A DNA stretch of 64,000 nt from Cristatella mucedo (GCA_009760855.2 WPIO01000041.1:2302501-2366500), one strand, 5' to 3'; shown: positions 1 through 13,010, numbered from the stretch's first letter. A program made the numbers and translations. Notes: generated from the letters alone by a model not told the origin.

Positions 1-129
1 GACCTCGGTCCCGAGGTCATGAGCTCGAATCCTGCGGCGGACGATCCTGTATAGTCGCTGCAAGCAGTGGTGATAGCCATCAAGGCTATTCTGTCGCTAT
101 ACAAAAGGGGGCTGTTAAATTGGGTAGTA
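1..129 (+). repeat. SINE family A, 5' part cut by window edge
   Basis: The window opens inside a tRNA-derived SINE. The B-box-like stretch GAGCTCGAATCCTG lies near position 22. It is followed by the family body (GCTGCAAGCAGTGGTGATAGCC, then CTGTCGCTATACAAAAGG) and the terminal CTGTTAAAT. It aligns by eye with fuller copies at 28.6, 34.0, 52.5 and 53.7 kb. The A-box half lies outside the window. Confidence 0.75.
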
Positions 130-480
130 TTTTAATGGCATTCAGGGTTTGACCGCTTGCACTCGGGGTTTGACCTTTGGCGCTTTGTGACGCAAACGGG
201 TTCGATCAGGAGAGTAGGTTCGATCATTATATCAGTTCGATCAGAACGGGTTCGATCAGGCAGAGACCGCCAGCCATCGTCACAGGTCGCGGAGCAGCGT
301 CAGACTTTTCAGTCCAATGACTTTCTCACCGCCGCTCCTTAGCGTCGCAGTCGGAGCGTGGCGGCTAACACGTTTGAAGCAGAGCAGCAGCGGCAGCGGC
401 AGCGGACAGCAGCGCTCGGCTCGCAGCTGCGCTCGTCTTAGCCGAAGCGCGACAAACACACGGCGACGCCCCGGAAGTCA
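130..480. other. Unassigned; clustered GTTCGATCA motif
   Basis: No gene is seen. Around 199-260 the word GTTCGATCA recurs four times at irregular short spacing. From 360 to 470 the DNA is GC-rich with CAGCGG-type short repeats. A comparable GGTCGATCAA cluster lies at 6110-6160, so this may be a decayed simple repeat. Confidence 0.4.
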
Positions 481-1620
481 ATATTAAAAGCAATAGTAAG
501 CAGTCGGAGGGCTTAATCTCTGTCTAGGCACTGGGCACTGTGCATAGGCTGTAAAAGAAGCGTGATCAAAAGGTTCGCGTTAACGTGCATAGTGTCGACG
601 TGCAAATATGGTTCGTGGTAGCATCCACGGTGTCAGCATACATGTCAGCACACAAAGAACGAGTCACAAGATCCCACCCAATGCTGCCAGAAAGCGGTTC
701 GCTTTAGCTTCTTTTCAAGTGCCTTCAAATCAGGGGGATTTCGTGACGTCAATCAAGAGTGAGCTCCAGGCTACGGGAGCATACGAACTAAAAACATGGT
801 CTCCAAATGATCTGAGGTTGGCTCGAGACATAGCTAAACGATTAGATTCCGAAAAGCGAGTGGTACTATGCCTAGGCTGGTTTGGGACTAGTTCTGATGC
901 GGTAGGTTGGAGCCAGAGAATGAAGGAACCTAAAAGTTAGTGATATAGAGCCTGGAGGTCAATCCTCTGCTTAACTGGGAACTAGTGCAGGTCGGCGAGA
1001 AGCAGTGTGATGTGACTACGACGCTCGCCAAAGACACGCATAGATGTGGAGTTCTGCAGCAACTATAAGTGCGTGATCGCGAAGGCCGGTAGATCAGCAA
1101 GACGTGAGTTACCGAAGTCGAGATTGAAGGTCACAAGTGAATTAGGACGTAGTATGCCTGCCTATGCAGGCCTGAATTTTAGAAGTCTTGTGTAGCTGAA
1201 AGCAGGCAGACTTGACTGTGAGCATGACATGGTCGTCTAGTGACAGGTCACTTTGAAGCATGACACCTAAATTTGATGCAGATGCTACAGGAGACACGAT
1301 GGCTGAGTCGATTTTGAGCGTTAAGCTTAGCAATTTCTGATTCATACTTTGTTTTTGTATTCTTAGTAGGTTGGTTTACCATAATTCAATTCGAGAAATT
1401 TTGCTTTCATCCAAGTGAGAACGTCTGCAAGACAAACAGCAACAGAGTTGAGAGAGTCTGAAATGCTGGAGGGCTGAGAGGGAACTAAGCATCGGTGCAG
1501 CTGGCTGTGTAGTATCATTAGGTAGGTGAGAGCCTAGATTGTGTTTGGCAATCATATCAGAAAAAGTGACAGTACAAACAGTGAAAAGAAGCAGATCAAA
1601 CCTTCGGAGCCGGGAGGTAC
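481..1620 (-). mobile_element. LINE family 1 fragment, RT C-terminal part and 3'UTR, decayed
   Basis: This is a minus-strand copy of the CR1/L2-like family whose best copy is at 34.4-35.85 kb. The 3' tail is near 485-600 and the reverse-transcriptase C-terminal region follows. At 1345-1142 the minus strand still encodes the family block SNLGVMLQSDLSLDDH. Frameshifts and stops are frequent, so it is inactive. It has no 5' region. Confidence 0.7.
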
Positions 1621-2360
1621 CTTATACTCCAACAGTTCATCGGTTTAGCGTTGCCCATTCGTATCGATGCTCTGGAGTATCGCTGACACGTGACATGGGA
1701 CCTTAACCATTGTACCATGCCTAGCGACTTGTAGCTGCAGCACACATGCTAGGAGCTGTGCCGACAGTAGTAATACAGTGATAGTAACAAAGAGCGACCA
1801 ACCGTACAACTAGATAACAAGTCCGTAGCTATAGTGTAGAGAGAAGTCTCTTGAACAGCAGTGAAAAGAGCTGCAGGCGTTCGAAAATGGCCATGCTATA
1901 CTCATATGAACTCGCATGCTTATGCTTACAGACTGCTGCCATGCCTACACGGACGAGGCCCGTGTTGACGTATATCCGGCTAAGGGTTCCCGAATGAACT
2001 GCTGCGACTTCGCATAAGTGTCGTCGCGTCGAGGTCATTTATTGAGTACTACTGCAACAATTCCAGCTCGAGTTTCTGCAAGGCTTTGAGAGTTAGCTAT
2101 AGCCTGTCGAACACGAGGCGGCCTTCGGCTGCCAGGGGAGGAGGCTGACAGAGTGGCTGCCGGGGGGGGGGCGCTGCAGGCACCATGTCAACAACATCTT
2201 TACCGTTGCTGCTCACCGGAACGTGGACTCTTCCTTCCGTTAAAACGACCGCCAATTTTGCTAACGTAGGAGCGAAAAGTCGAAGCACGACCTCGGCGAC
2301 CTCGGTGACCTCGGCTTGGTGACCGGGGCTGATAACTCCTAGCCCTCTGGAGTGTGGCTG
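1621..2360. other. Unassigned sequence
   Basis: No recognisable gene, RNA or repeat family. Open frames are short and show no known motif. A run of G lies near 2160-2170, and a GACCTCGGCGACCTCGGTGA short repeat lies near 2288-2315. Confidence 0.5.
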
Positions 2361-2640
2361 TCCCGCCTCATGTAATGTAATGTAATGTATCTCCGTCAGT
2401 AACTCCACAAAGTCATTAATACCACGTGGGTGTTACGCAGGAGAGTTTTGTATAGCGCACTCACAGCCTAAGCGGCTTTCGGTACGCATTTGGTAGCCAA
2501 CAGACTTCATCTCACGCAACAAAGAGAAAGTGGGAAGCATAGCAGAGTTAGGAGAGCAGTTGAGGTAGTGAGTAGCATAGAAGTAGCAGTTCAGGACCGC
2601 TGAAAAAGATGTGCCATAGTCGGCAGTGCCGCACCTGCAA
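2361..2640 (-). mobile_element. LINE family 2, 3' end with (ATTAC)n-type tail
   Basis: On the minus strand this matches the sequence downstream of the reverse-transcriptase remnant at 37.3-37.9 kb and the insert at 54.9-55.15 kb. The shared core includes AGAGTTTTGTATAGCGCACT (plus-strand reading) and the AAGAGAAAGTGGGAAGCATAG block. It abuts a short TGTAA repeat at 2365-2390, which is the element's 3' tail when read on the minus strand. Only the 3' end is present. Confidence 0.6.
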
Positions 2641-2984
2641 GAAGTAGCCGTCAATTGTTGGTGGTGGCCTGATACTCGATGATACTCTCGACATGTTTGC
2701 TGTTACTGAGACCTTGCTGAAGTAAACTAACTGCTCGGCTAAATAGCCAATTCTAACTAAGCCAGAGCCACTCTCCTTTATTCTCACGCCAAAATCGCAT
2801 ACCATTGGTGGTCGAGTAGCCTTCGCAGTCGGCACCACTTTCAATTTCAAGCATTTCTCCTTTCCTGCTAACGAGTCTTGAATTTCTGGTTCCGTTTCCG
2901 TCCTGCTTATTGCAAGTGGCAGATGGTGGTAGTAAATGTATTGCCCATCAGGCAACAATGCCCGAGCATTCTCTGACTTTTCTT
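2641..2984. other. Unassigned sequence
   Basis: A 136-codon minus-strand open frame spans 2958-2548, but it runs into the LINE family 2 fragment and shows no domain. Nothing else is supported. Confidence 0.4.
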
Positions 2985-3085
2985 AATAACGACAATAATA
3001 ATTCATTTGTATAGCACCCTCAGAGAAGCTAATCTCTTTCTAAGCACTTTACATGTGCTGTTAAGGAAGCATGGTCAAAATATTC
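2985..3085 (-). mobile_element. LINE family 1, 3' terminal fragment
   Basis: A short AATAATAAT tail is followed by the reverse complement of the family terminus (GCACCCTCAGAGAA, then AATCTCTTTCTAAGCACTTT). It is strongly 5'-truncated. The 290 bases beyond it (to about 3374) are unassigned. Confidence 0.65.
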
Positions 3086-3374
3086 CAACTTCAAATCTTT
3101 CTTTGTTCCTGCTAAACTGGCTTGAATCTCTTGTGCAAATGTCCGTCCAAATAATTGCGAGCCACCGAGGGCTGCAGCAACTTATAGTTCATCGGGCAGC
3201 AATGCCTCCCGTATTCTCTAACTTTTCTTACTTTCTCTCTGTTATTTGCCCTATAATTCGCCATCTTCTCAATTTCAACGATTTCAATTCCTCTTTTGAT
3301 AACTCATCTGTGTCAGAAATGCTTTCACTATCTCTTTCCACTTAGCCCGGTCCACTATGTTTTAGAGCTAATCA

Positions 3375-5045
3375 CTCCATATTGTTCGAGTGTCTAACGA
3401 CCTTTTTAAGTATGCAGCCTTAGACAGAATATCTATGCTTGTTTTAGTCAATCTTTCGGGAGCTTTTAATTCAATCGATCCCTAAATCGTTTTTTGAGCG
3501 CGTCTTATCTAACCCGGGAATCACTGGCACTGCATTGCAATGGTCCAGGTCTTATCTTGGTGGGAGAATCCGTGGTGTTGATGTGAATGGACAGAGATCA
3601 TCCGAGGAACCTCTGAAGTATAGAGAACCTCAGGGCTTTGGCTCGGTTCTTTTTATATGCTAATACTCTTCCTCTTGCCGATGTGATTGCCAAGCAAAGT
3701 TTAGGGTTTCACTTCTATGCAGATGACACTTAGTCGTACCTCTGCTTTGATCCCTCCCAGCCTTCGAGCACCTCAAATTCTCTCAACTCTCTTGCTGCAT
3801 GTATTGATGACAGCTGCACATGGACGGGAACACATTTTCTTAAATTAGATTATGATAAAACTAACTTACTAGTTATGGGCCAACCAAGCGTGATTCTGAA
3901 ATTTGAAAGGATAGCGCTAAAACTTGGCTCTGCCAGCACATCTCCTGTTGAATCTGCACGAAGTCTATATGTCATGTTCCAAATTGACCTTTTGTTAGAC
4001 GACTAAATCAGCTCTGCAGTCAAGTCTGCTTACTTTCAGCTACATACCTTTGCTACAATTTGGACTTGTCTAGGCAGGTATATCACTTCTAGAGAGCAAC
4101 ATAACTTTTATATTGGTAAATGCAATTCATGGCATCTAGTCTAGACTAACATACCTCACTGCTCGCTTGTTTACTTTCCTGTGAAATCAGGGGCTGATAG
4201 GTGGTGCAAATTTCTGCAGTTAGACTTGCCTGTCCTGAGCGTCGCAGTTGCCACATGACATTACTACTCGCCGACCTGCACTTACTCTCAGTCAAGCAAC
4301 TCGTCGACTTCAACGTGTTGACACTCACTTTTATGTGCATACATTTTTTGGCTTAATAATAATGCACTTGATAAAGCGCCCTCAGAGAACTCAATCTCTT
4401 TTAAGGCGCTTTACATTTGCTGCAAAGGGAAACGCGATTGAGCATTGAGTAATATCATGCTCGATAAAAAACATGAATAACATGGTTAGGAGTGACATGC
4501 ACAGGGTCAGCATGCAAGTGTGGTTAGTGGCAGCATGCACAGTATCAGCACGCATAAGCACAGCTTCAGCTTACCCACCAGATCTACTCCCATACAAGAC
4601 TAAGCATTGTTACATCTTTTTTGGAACCTAATCGTTTACCTATACCTCTTATAAACTTCAAATCCTTTCGGGGCCGTGCCTTTAGTTCATGTGCTCCTAA
4701 AGCCCGGTACTCATTTTCGACTTACGTTACAACAACCCCTGATTTGACCACATTTAATAGGAAACTAAAAAGTATCTATTTATCACACTATAGTGTGTCC
4801 GCATGATTCGTCCTTTGTGTGCTTACGAGTGCCGACGCTGTGCATTCTGCCACTAATCTTATTTGCATGCTGACCCTGTGCATGTCACCTGTAACCATGT
4901 TAAGCTTGTTGCCATTAAGAATGCTAACGATAACAATTCGATCTCGCTTCCTTTGCAGCAAATATAAAGTGCCGAGAAAGAGATTGAGTTCTCTGAGGGT
5001 GCTATAACGAATGTACTTTTAATATTATTTTTTTATTTTTATTGA
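3375..5045 (+). mobile_element. LINE family 1, RT domain to 3' end, interrupted by a second insertion
   Basis: This is the largest reverse-transcriptase block of the left end. Plus-strand frames keep an LSGAF-type motif near 3455, the catalytic HFYADDT block at about 3709-3729 followed by a stop, and the C-terminal RT region to 4350. The element resumes at 4563 with the C-terminal tail and ends at the AAAGTGCCGAGAAAGAGATT terminus near 5045. Many stops and frameshifts make it a pseudogene. The 208-bp gap is a separate nested insertion. Confidence 0.75.
4355..4562 (-). mobile_element. LINE family 1 3' end nested inside another LINE copy
   Basis: A minus-oriented 3' end begins with its AATAATAAT tail at 4355 and runs to about 4562, breaking the host LINE coding region. 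The host reading jumps directly from TTTTTTGGCTT to CAGCTTACCC. A 4-bp GCTT at 4351-4354 and 4563-4566 may be the target-site duplication. The insert is younger than its host. Confidence 0.7.
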
Positions 5046-7195
5046 TGCACTGCCACCAAAAGACCACAGCAGCCATCCTCCTTGACGAGTTTGCACCTCT
5101 GACCGAACGACCAGTCGAACCAGGTAAAGATTTTCTCGGTTTGTTTACGGCTTACATAAAGAAATCGAGTAATACTATGCACAGACTTGAGAAGGTTGCC
5201 AAAGAGTCAGGACTCAATATCTGCTGCTTAACGTTTGAAGATTATTCTAGGTTATTATAAATTATTCTATGATTCATTTTAGCTATGGTCAAGTCCTAAC
5301 TTTATATGAGAAGCAATAGATTCTGGGATCGATAACACTACCGTGTCAATAGCTGCTAAAGACTATCTTCTTAACCACTCAGAAGTGACCGCACCGCCCA
5401 ATGGATCCATAAATGACTTTGCAGAGCGTTCCTCTGAGTTCTTCTTAGTAAAAGAGAAAACGGATTGTAGCCTTTATCCCCCTATCCGCCTTTCTTACCT
5501 GACTGACACCTACAGCGCCTTGCTTCGGCGGTCAACGCGGCGGCCTGCTTGCACGTCCAATCTTTGAGATGGTTGCCAATGGCTATGGCCTCAGCCAGCT
5601 GGCCTTTCGAGGGGCACCTTGAGGTGCATGTCGGCAGGACGTAATTAGCCAGGCATTCTCATCTGAATCTTGGCGCTAGCTTACGGATCGCACACATTAG
5701 GTGTGCCCGCTGGCATGTTTGGAGGCACTCCTGCTTGTCAGCCTCTCGACATAGGCTTATGACTCAGTTGGTAATCCCCCTGAGTTGTTGCGGTTTCACA
5801 CACCTATGCAAACAGCTCCTGGCTGATGGAAAGAGGGTGTTTTGATTTTTCCCATCCGCGGCACCTTTTGGTCAATACGGTGTGACTGCATGAACAAGGT
5901 TGAACTGTAATCTTAAGATCTTGTAGCACAGCCAAGAGAGAGAATAGCGGTACATGCAGCCCATTAATTGGATATCAAAGCTCAATTTATAGGCGAAAAC
6001 TGTCAACATTTGCAGAGCACTGTGCTAATGCCTGGTAACGTTTGACAGGACGGTTGAATAAGCCAACAGGAGAAGTAGTGGCTAGCCAAGCTTTTTGGTT
6101 CTTAGAAAGGTCGATCAATGGTCAAAAGGTCGATCAAGGGTCGATCAAAGGTCGGTCAATCAATAGCTGGGTCCTTCTCTTTTTACAATTTGTTATTACA
6201 TGCAGCCCTACAATTGGATATCAAAGCTCAATATATAAGCGAAAACTTTCAACACGTTCAGTTCTCCGGGTTAGAATTTTTAAGAAAAAGATTGATTTAT
6301 GATCAAATTCATATGTTGAAAAGCAGCCAATTCTCCTTCAGCAATAATCGCTACGCTGTATCCACAGCGAACGCTTCGTAGGCTTTGAGTGTGCTGTAGA
6401 CAACACTTGGGCGTGACACCCATTTAGTCTTTGCGACTTTGTGAGTTTAGGCGGATATACGCGATGATCAGTTTAGTGTCTGCTCTTCTCTAGTTAGCTA
6501 CACCGAGTACCTTGTGCCATCCACTTGCTCGCAGTTATGGGTAACCTGGTTATATTCAGAAATTGGGGCGGCTGCTAACCCTCAAATGGGCTCGGCCAGT
6601 AGGTAGGTCTCCTATAGCATGTACACGGAATCTGAGCATCGTGTTACAAAAATAAGCATTTAATTAATAGCTGTATCAGCTCCACTGACAAGCCTGTCCA
6701 CTTTCATTAATCTACCACAGGAAAAAACTTGGGCCGCTTAGATAAGGACAATGCAGCCAAGCTGGTAATAAGATTAACAATAATAATACATCGGCATAAC
6801 TCTGTCCGAGATATGCATATCTTAAAGGGAGTTTGGACCAATTGGTTAACGATAAAAAGCACAGTGCTAGCACGCATAAGCACGAAAATGCCTATTTACG
6901 AGGACCCAGCACATGCTGCGACAAACAGGTGCACTTTTTAGCTTTAATATAGATGCTGTCAAGGCGCGGGAGGTCGTGCCCTTTGTCAGTAGTGAGTTCT
7001 AGTCTTTGTTATCATACGAATTAAAGAAACTGTCTCCGTAGGTTTTGATGTCTCAAAGAGGCATAGCTAAGGGTTGCCTGATTGTGAATGTAATGTTTTT
7101 CCGTCTGTAAGTACACGAATCCGCAAGGACAAATAAAGTGTTACATAGGGGAATTGTCTGTAATGCCATCAAAGCCTGGCTGCTTTCTGTTCGCA
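5046..7195. other. Unassigned; contains a ~60-bp direct repeat
   Basis: No gene is recognised; open frames are under 90 codons and featureless. A ~60-bp segment at 5952-6012 recurs in direct orientation at 6196-6256 (both contain ATTGGATATCAAAGCTCAA). Short GGTCGATCAA repeats lie between the copies. A weak piece resembling the LINE family 2 end is near 7085-7135. Confidence 0.45.
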
Positions 7196-7790
7196 TTGGA
7201 GAAATTCTGATAGGCAGACTGGAACAAGAGAATGAAGACGCCTAAATTGAGTGACCAAACCTTGCAGTCGATGAGCTGCTCAACGGGGAGTCAGTGCAGT
7301 GCAGGTCGGCGAGAAGTGGTGTAATCTGCCGAGCTGGTTTGGTCCAGTGATTAAGGTGCTCGACCCCACCCCCCCCCCCGATCAAGGTCTGGCTGAGGTC
7401 GTGGGCTCGAGCCCCGAGGCATATGTGAAGCACCTGAATGGAGATTAAGCTCCCTTGGGGCGCTATACATATAAATTATATATATATATATATCTGGCAA
7501 CGCGACATTTGTGGCAGTCCACCTGGCTGTAGAGTTTTGCATCAAAACTGTCAACGCCTTTTTACACAGACTGCGAGACTTGCAAGTAGTGATTGGCATA
7601 GGCCCAGACGAGATGTCGCAAATTATGGACCAAATATTGGATATGGCACCTCGGTTCAAGCGGGTCAGAATTTTTAAAATGTTGCGTTGCTGAAAGTAGG
7701 CAGATTTGAGTTTGGAGTTGACTCGGTAGGTTATCCAGCGATAGGTCACTTCGGAATAGGACGAAGACTTTGTACAGATACCACATAAGA
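7196..7790 (-). mobile_element. LINE family 1 fragment split by a SINE
   Basis: Minus-strand RT C-terminal sequence is recognisable at 7200-7328 (GCAGGTCGGCGAGAAGTGGTG on plus) and again at 7494-7790 (GTAGAGTTTTGCATC and later AAAGTAGGCAGATTTGA). The family order is continuous once the SINE at 7329-7491 is removed. The copy is heavily mutated. Confidence 0.65.
7329..7491 (+). repeat. SINE family B, full copy with LINE-like 3' end
   Basis: The tRNA-like head has an A-box region TGGTCCAGTGATTAAGG and a B-box-like GGGCTCGAGCCCC. It is broken by an 11-base C run near 7369-7379. The 3' part (TGGAGATTAAGCTCCC, then GGGGCGCTATACAT) copies the terminus of LINE family 1 and passes into a TA repeat. 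ATCTG flanks both sides (7324-7328 and 7492-7496), a likely target-site duplication. Confidence 0.7.
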
Positions 7791-7873
7791 CATGCTGGCC
7801 GATCCCATTTTGACAGTATAATGTTCCGATTTCTTAATAGTTCCACGCTGCCAATGGCTGGTCACAGAATTTC

Positions 7874-7964
7874 TTACGTCACTGCATTTGTGACGTCACT
7901 TCATCCCTGTGACGTCCCTGCGTCCCACGTCCCAATTTGTGACATCCCGGGATGTCACAAATTG
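7874..7964. promoter_or_regulatory. CRE/ATF-like site cluster beside a perfect 32-bp palindrome
   Basis: TTACGTCA (7874-7881), TGACGTCA (7891-7898, consensus CRE) and TGACGTCC (7910-7917) lie within 45 bases. They are followed by a perfect palindrome at 7933-7964 centred on CCCGGG. The sites match the CREB/ATF consensus, but no transcript start is visible nearby. Function is inference; a decayed simple repeat is also possible. Confidence 0.3.
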
Positions 7965-8296
7965 TCCCACTCGCTTGGACCTCGGACCTCGCTGCTTGTG
8001 ACATCAAAATAAACCCTTACATGATGACAAAGAACAAATTTAGGAGATCTTTTGGAAGGGTAATAAATACAATTATCTCTAAAAAAAAATGTATTACATT
8101 TAGAGAAACAAACCTTTTTCTTAACACGATGTGCATGATGAAAAGGAAGAATCTCAATTGATTAACAGTAAGGTGCACGCATTTCTGCATCTATAAGCAC
8201 GCACAGGAAAATTCATACTGATGGAGTAAATGGTATTTAAGGGGCAGGCGAATTTGTAGCTTCTGTCTGTATGCTATCAAATGAGAAGATGTCGTG

Positions 8297-8550
8297 ACAA
8301 TAATAATAATAATAATAAGTTTGATGAAGCACCCTCAGGGAACTCAATCTCTTTCTGGGCGATTTACATTTGTTGCAAAGGAAGCACGATCTAATGTTTA
8401 GTGGTAATATGCTCACTAAACAAGAAGAACAAAATGGTTAGGGGGGTGACATGCGCAGGGTCAGCATGCAAGTATGGTAGGTGACAGCATACACAGTGTC
8501 AGCATGCATATGCATACAAAGGACGGATCGCAGGGACTCACGTAATGCTG
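8297..8550 (-). mobile_element. LINE family 1, 3'UTR fragment
   Basis: An (AAT)n tail at 8300-8320 is followed by the reverse complement of the family 3'UTR: ACTCAATCTCTTTCTGGGCG, the GACATGCGCAGGGTCAGCATG block and the AAAGGACGGATCGCAGGGAC block. It stops before the RT region. Confidence 0.7.
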
Positions 8551-9040
8551 CTGCGATGACAGTCAGTAGCGAAGCCCGCACGTTGGGAGCATGCGACGAA
8601 GTGACGACAATACTATGATAGGAACAGAAATGCAGAGGTCACGAAAAGTTACCCTTTATGTTTAGGTCATGAAATTACGCCTGGCGAGCTCTGCTACCAG
8701 TACGTAGATATTCTGGAACGGCCAAAGGCGAATTTCCAAAAAAAACAAGAGGATTTCAAAGGCAAGAACTGCAAAGTGCCACACTATGTTGCAACGTTAT
8801 TTAAGGCGCAGTCTACCAAGTTGAGAGCTTAAATCGCTACCAGCAGACTTCGCCCCGCCCGAAATTTTTTAAATACCTGTATCTAACGTATTTATATATT
8901 CTCCCATTTTTTCTCTATAAAACTCATTGCTACTTGTAATTCTCTTTCTTTTTCTTTGTTCTCTTACAATTTTTTTCATTTCTGCTCTCTACTCTCTGCT
9001 CTCATCCTTTCAATCTCTTACTTCTCTTTCTTTTGCCATG
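8551..9040. other. Unassigned sequence leading into microsatellite
   Basis: No gene or known repeat is seen. The stretch becomes pyrimidine-rich from about 8935 and grades into the CT/CTAT array. Confidence 0.5.
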
Positions 9041-9092
9041 CTCTTCAATTCTTCTCTCTCTCTCTCTCTACTCTCTCTACTCTCTCTGCTCT

Positions 9093-9740
<648 letters not shown>

Positions 9741-9754
9741 TTATTTCTATATCT

Positions 9755-9823
9755 ACCTCTCTCTCTCTCTCTCTCTCTCCTCCTCTACCTTTCTCTCACC
9801 CTCTCACTTACGCTCTCTATTTT

Positions 9824-9887
<64 letters not shown>

Positions 9888-9930
9888 GCTCAATCTCCCT
9901 CTCCCTCTCTCTCGCACTCTCCCTCTCACC

Positions 9931-9970
<40 letters not shown>

Positions 9971-10013
9971 GCTCAATCTCCCTCTCCCTCTCTCTCGCAC
10001 TCTCCTTCTCACC

Positions 10014-10080
<67 letters not shown>
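9755..10080 (+). repeat. (CT)n compound microsatellite with an 83-bp internal duplication
   Basis: Long CT runs are interrupted by two near-identical blocks that start ATTGCTCAATCTCCC at 9885 and 9968, a period of 83 bases. This suggests local slippage or unequal exchange of a compound unit. Confidence 0.92.
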
Positions 10081-11277
10081 GTTTCACTCTCTTCTTTCTG
10101 CTACTTCTTCATTTCTACTGTAGCCTTCCTCGTCAGCTGCTCATTCTGCTACAGCTCGTCAGCTACTACCGCTCTAATTCTGGCGCGGCATCTGTTCGCC
10201 GCTTCCTGCCCTTCGAGTTCCTGCCTTCCGCCAGTTCTTCTTTCCCTTCAGATGCGTTCTTGGCTTTTTGCTTTTCGCCCGGCGGTTGGTGCGACCTGCG
10301 CACCTGCGATCAAGCGGAACCGCACCTTCTGCACCTCAGTTTCTCATTTCTGGCCCCTGCTTCCTTCCCGCGCGCGGCGAGCAGTCAGTACAGCCACCCA
10401 TTTCACGCTAAGCCAAGGAAAACACCCATTGATCTATCAGCCCGCTTCATGGACGAGACTTGAGCTGTTTGCTTACGCTTCGAATCTGGCGGCTCAGTTA
10501 CAATAGCAGAATCAACACGCCCGTGCGCGCCAGTCAGCGGCGCGAGTATTGTTGCATTGCCTGCTCGGTCCGCCAGAGGGCTGGCCGCTCAATGTGCGCC
10601 TTCCGACGCTGTTTGCTCGCCTCTCTTCGCCGAGCCATGACAAAAAACCGGCGCATCCTGACAGTACACAAAGCTAATTCACGCACCGGCTCCACAAAGT
10701 TTTCCCAACAACTGTCGCTTGTCACGCGAATAAAGCCGGCGCTTTGATCAAAAGTGGGCTTCCGAGGTGAGACAAGGCTAAGAGAGTGTTACTGCAGGAA
10801 ATTAAATGTATTGTGCAACACGGAGAATGGAAACAGTACTTTCTGCCGGCACGGAGGCCGCCTCCAGGCAGCGGCCATGATGGCGGGGCCATTCATTGGC
10901 TGACAGCTAAAGAGGAGGATATTTGCTCGCCGGCGCCTGCGCTCGCATGCGTCGCCGTCGTTGTCCGCGGCCTTTCCGTCGAGCCTTTGGCTGGCTGCCG
11001 CGGTCCGCACGCGCGCTCGCACCAGCGCGCTGCGGCCCTGTCGCACCGTCGCGCTGCCGCCGTCGCCGCCGTCGCGCTGCTGCCGAACACACCGATAGAT
11101 CACATGACCGATCTGAGTCGAAAAGCTCTCAATATGAGCGGACGGCGATCCTGCGTCTGACGTCAGGACCGGTGCCAGACTGCTTTTCGCCGGCAGGCAA
11201 TCGGCATCAGGGTTTCTGGGGTGACATTCGACGGCTTTATGGAAATGCTCGACAACGTCGCCGGCAAATCTTATAAT
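10081..11277. other. Unassigned, GC-rich segment at about 10.85-11.1 kb
   Basis: No exon could be defined. The part at 10850-11100 is rich in CpG and GCC/GTC triplets on both strands. It yields several overlapping Ala/Arg-rich open frames typical of GC-rich noncoding DNA. It could be a CpG island for an unseen transcript. Confidence 0.4.
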
Positions 11278-11435
11278 AGTAATAATAATTCATTTGTATA
11301 GCGCCCCAAGAGAACTAAATCTCTATCCAGGCGCTTCACATATGCCTCAGGGCTCGAGCCCACGACCTCAGCCAGACCTAGGTCGGGGCGAGCACCTTAA
11401 CCGCTGGACCAACCCAGCTCGGCGCTGAGCTCGCT
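11278..11435 (-). repeat. SINE family B, full copy
   Basis: Minus orientation. On plus it starts with an AATAATAATT tail and TGTATAGCGCCCCAAGAGAA (the LINE-like end). The B-box complement GGGCTCGAGCCCACGACC and the A-box complement CCTTAACCGCTGGACCAAC follow. It shows the same tRNA head and LINE tail as 7.3 and 41 kb. Confidence 0.75.
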
Positions 11436-11641
11436 CTTGAGAGACCGCGAGTCCGGTGAGGTGATCGGGGTGGGGGAAGGCCTGGCGATGACGGCGACAG
11501 AGTTTGCTGTGTGACAGAGCTCAGTTGGTGACACTCGATTGAGCAGCACCCCAGGTGGCAGAAGGAGAGACAAAAGATAGAAAGAGAGAGAGACGAGAGA
11601 ATGCCAGAAGGAGAAATGAAAGACAGAAGAAGAAAAAGCAA

Positions 11642-12390
<749 letters not shown>

Positions 12391-12690
12391 TTAATAATAA
12401 TAATAATATTGCACTTGATAAAGCGCCCTCAGAGAACTTAATCTCTTTCTAGGCGCTTTACATTTGCTGCAAAGTGATACGCAATAGAATAGTAAGTAAA
12501 ATCATGCTTGAAAAACAAACAAAATGAACAATATGGTTAGGGGTGACATGCACAGGGTCAGCATGCAAATGTGGTTAGTGGCAGCATGCACAGTGTCAGC
12601 ACGCACAAGCACATCGAGGACGAATCACAGGGACCCACTAAATGCTGTCCTAAATAGGTGTGTTTTTAAGTTTCTTTATTGCACTCGGTC
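12391..12690 (-). mobile_element. LINE family 1, 3'UTR fragment (young-looking)
   Basis: A TAATAATAAT tail is followed by the whole family 3'UTR on the minus strand to the start of the RT C-terminus. The first ~135 bases are nearly identical to 52185-52320, including the shared variant GATACGCAATAGAATAGTAA, so these two belong to one subfamily. Confidence 0.78.
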
Positions 12691-13010
12691 GCATTTTATT
12701 GCCATTGTTGACGCGACATGAATGTAACCAGTGATAAAGAAATACTTGCATGTTATCTATTAGCCAAGAAAGTCGGTGGTAGAAGTTGTGTCTATACGAC
12801 AGATGCAAGTCACATCCTGCTACACGTAACATGATTTTTTTCTTCAACTTACATAGCTTCATGACCTTAGTGATCAGAGTGCTATACTAATTAGATACAT
12901 AGAAAATTGTTATTAAAGCTTCACTATACAGAACTTCAGCAGTCACAACAATAGTTTGGTGGTTTTATCTCAGAAAAAACTCCAGAACATTAATGTCAAC
13001 AGGCAACAGT
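12691..13010. other. Unassigned, AT-rich
   Basis: No gene is seen. The sequence is AT-rich, with short frames only. Confidence 0.5.
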
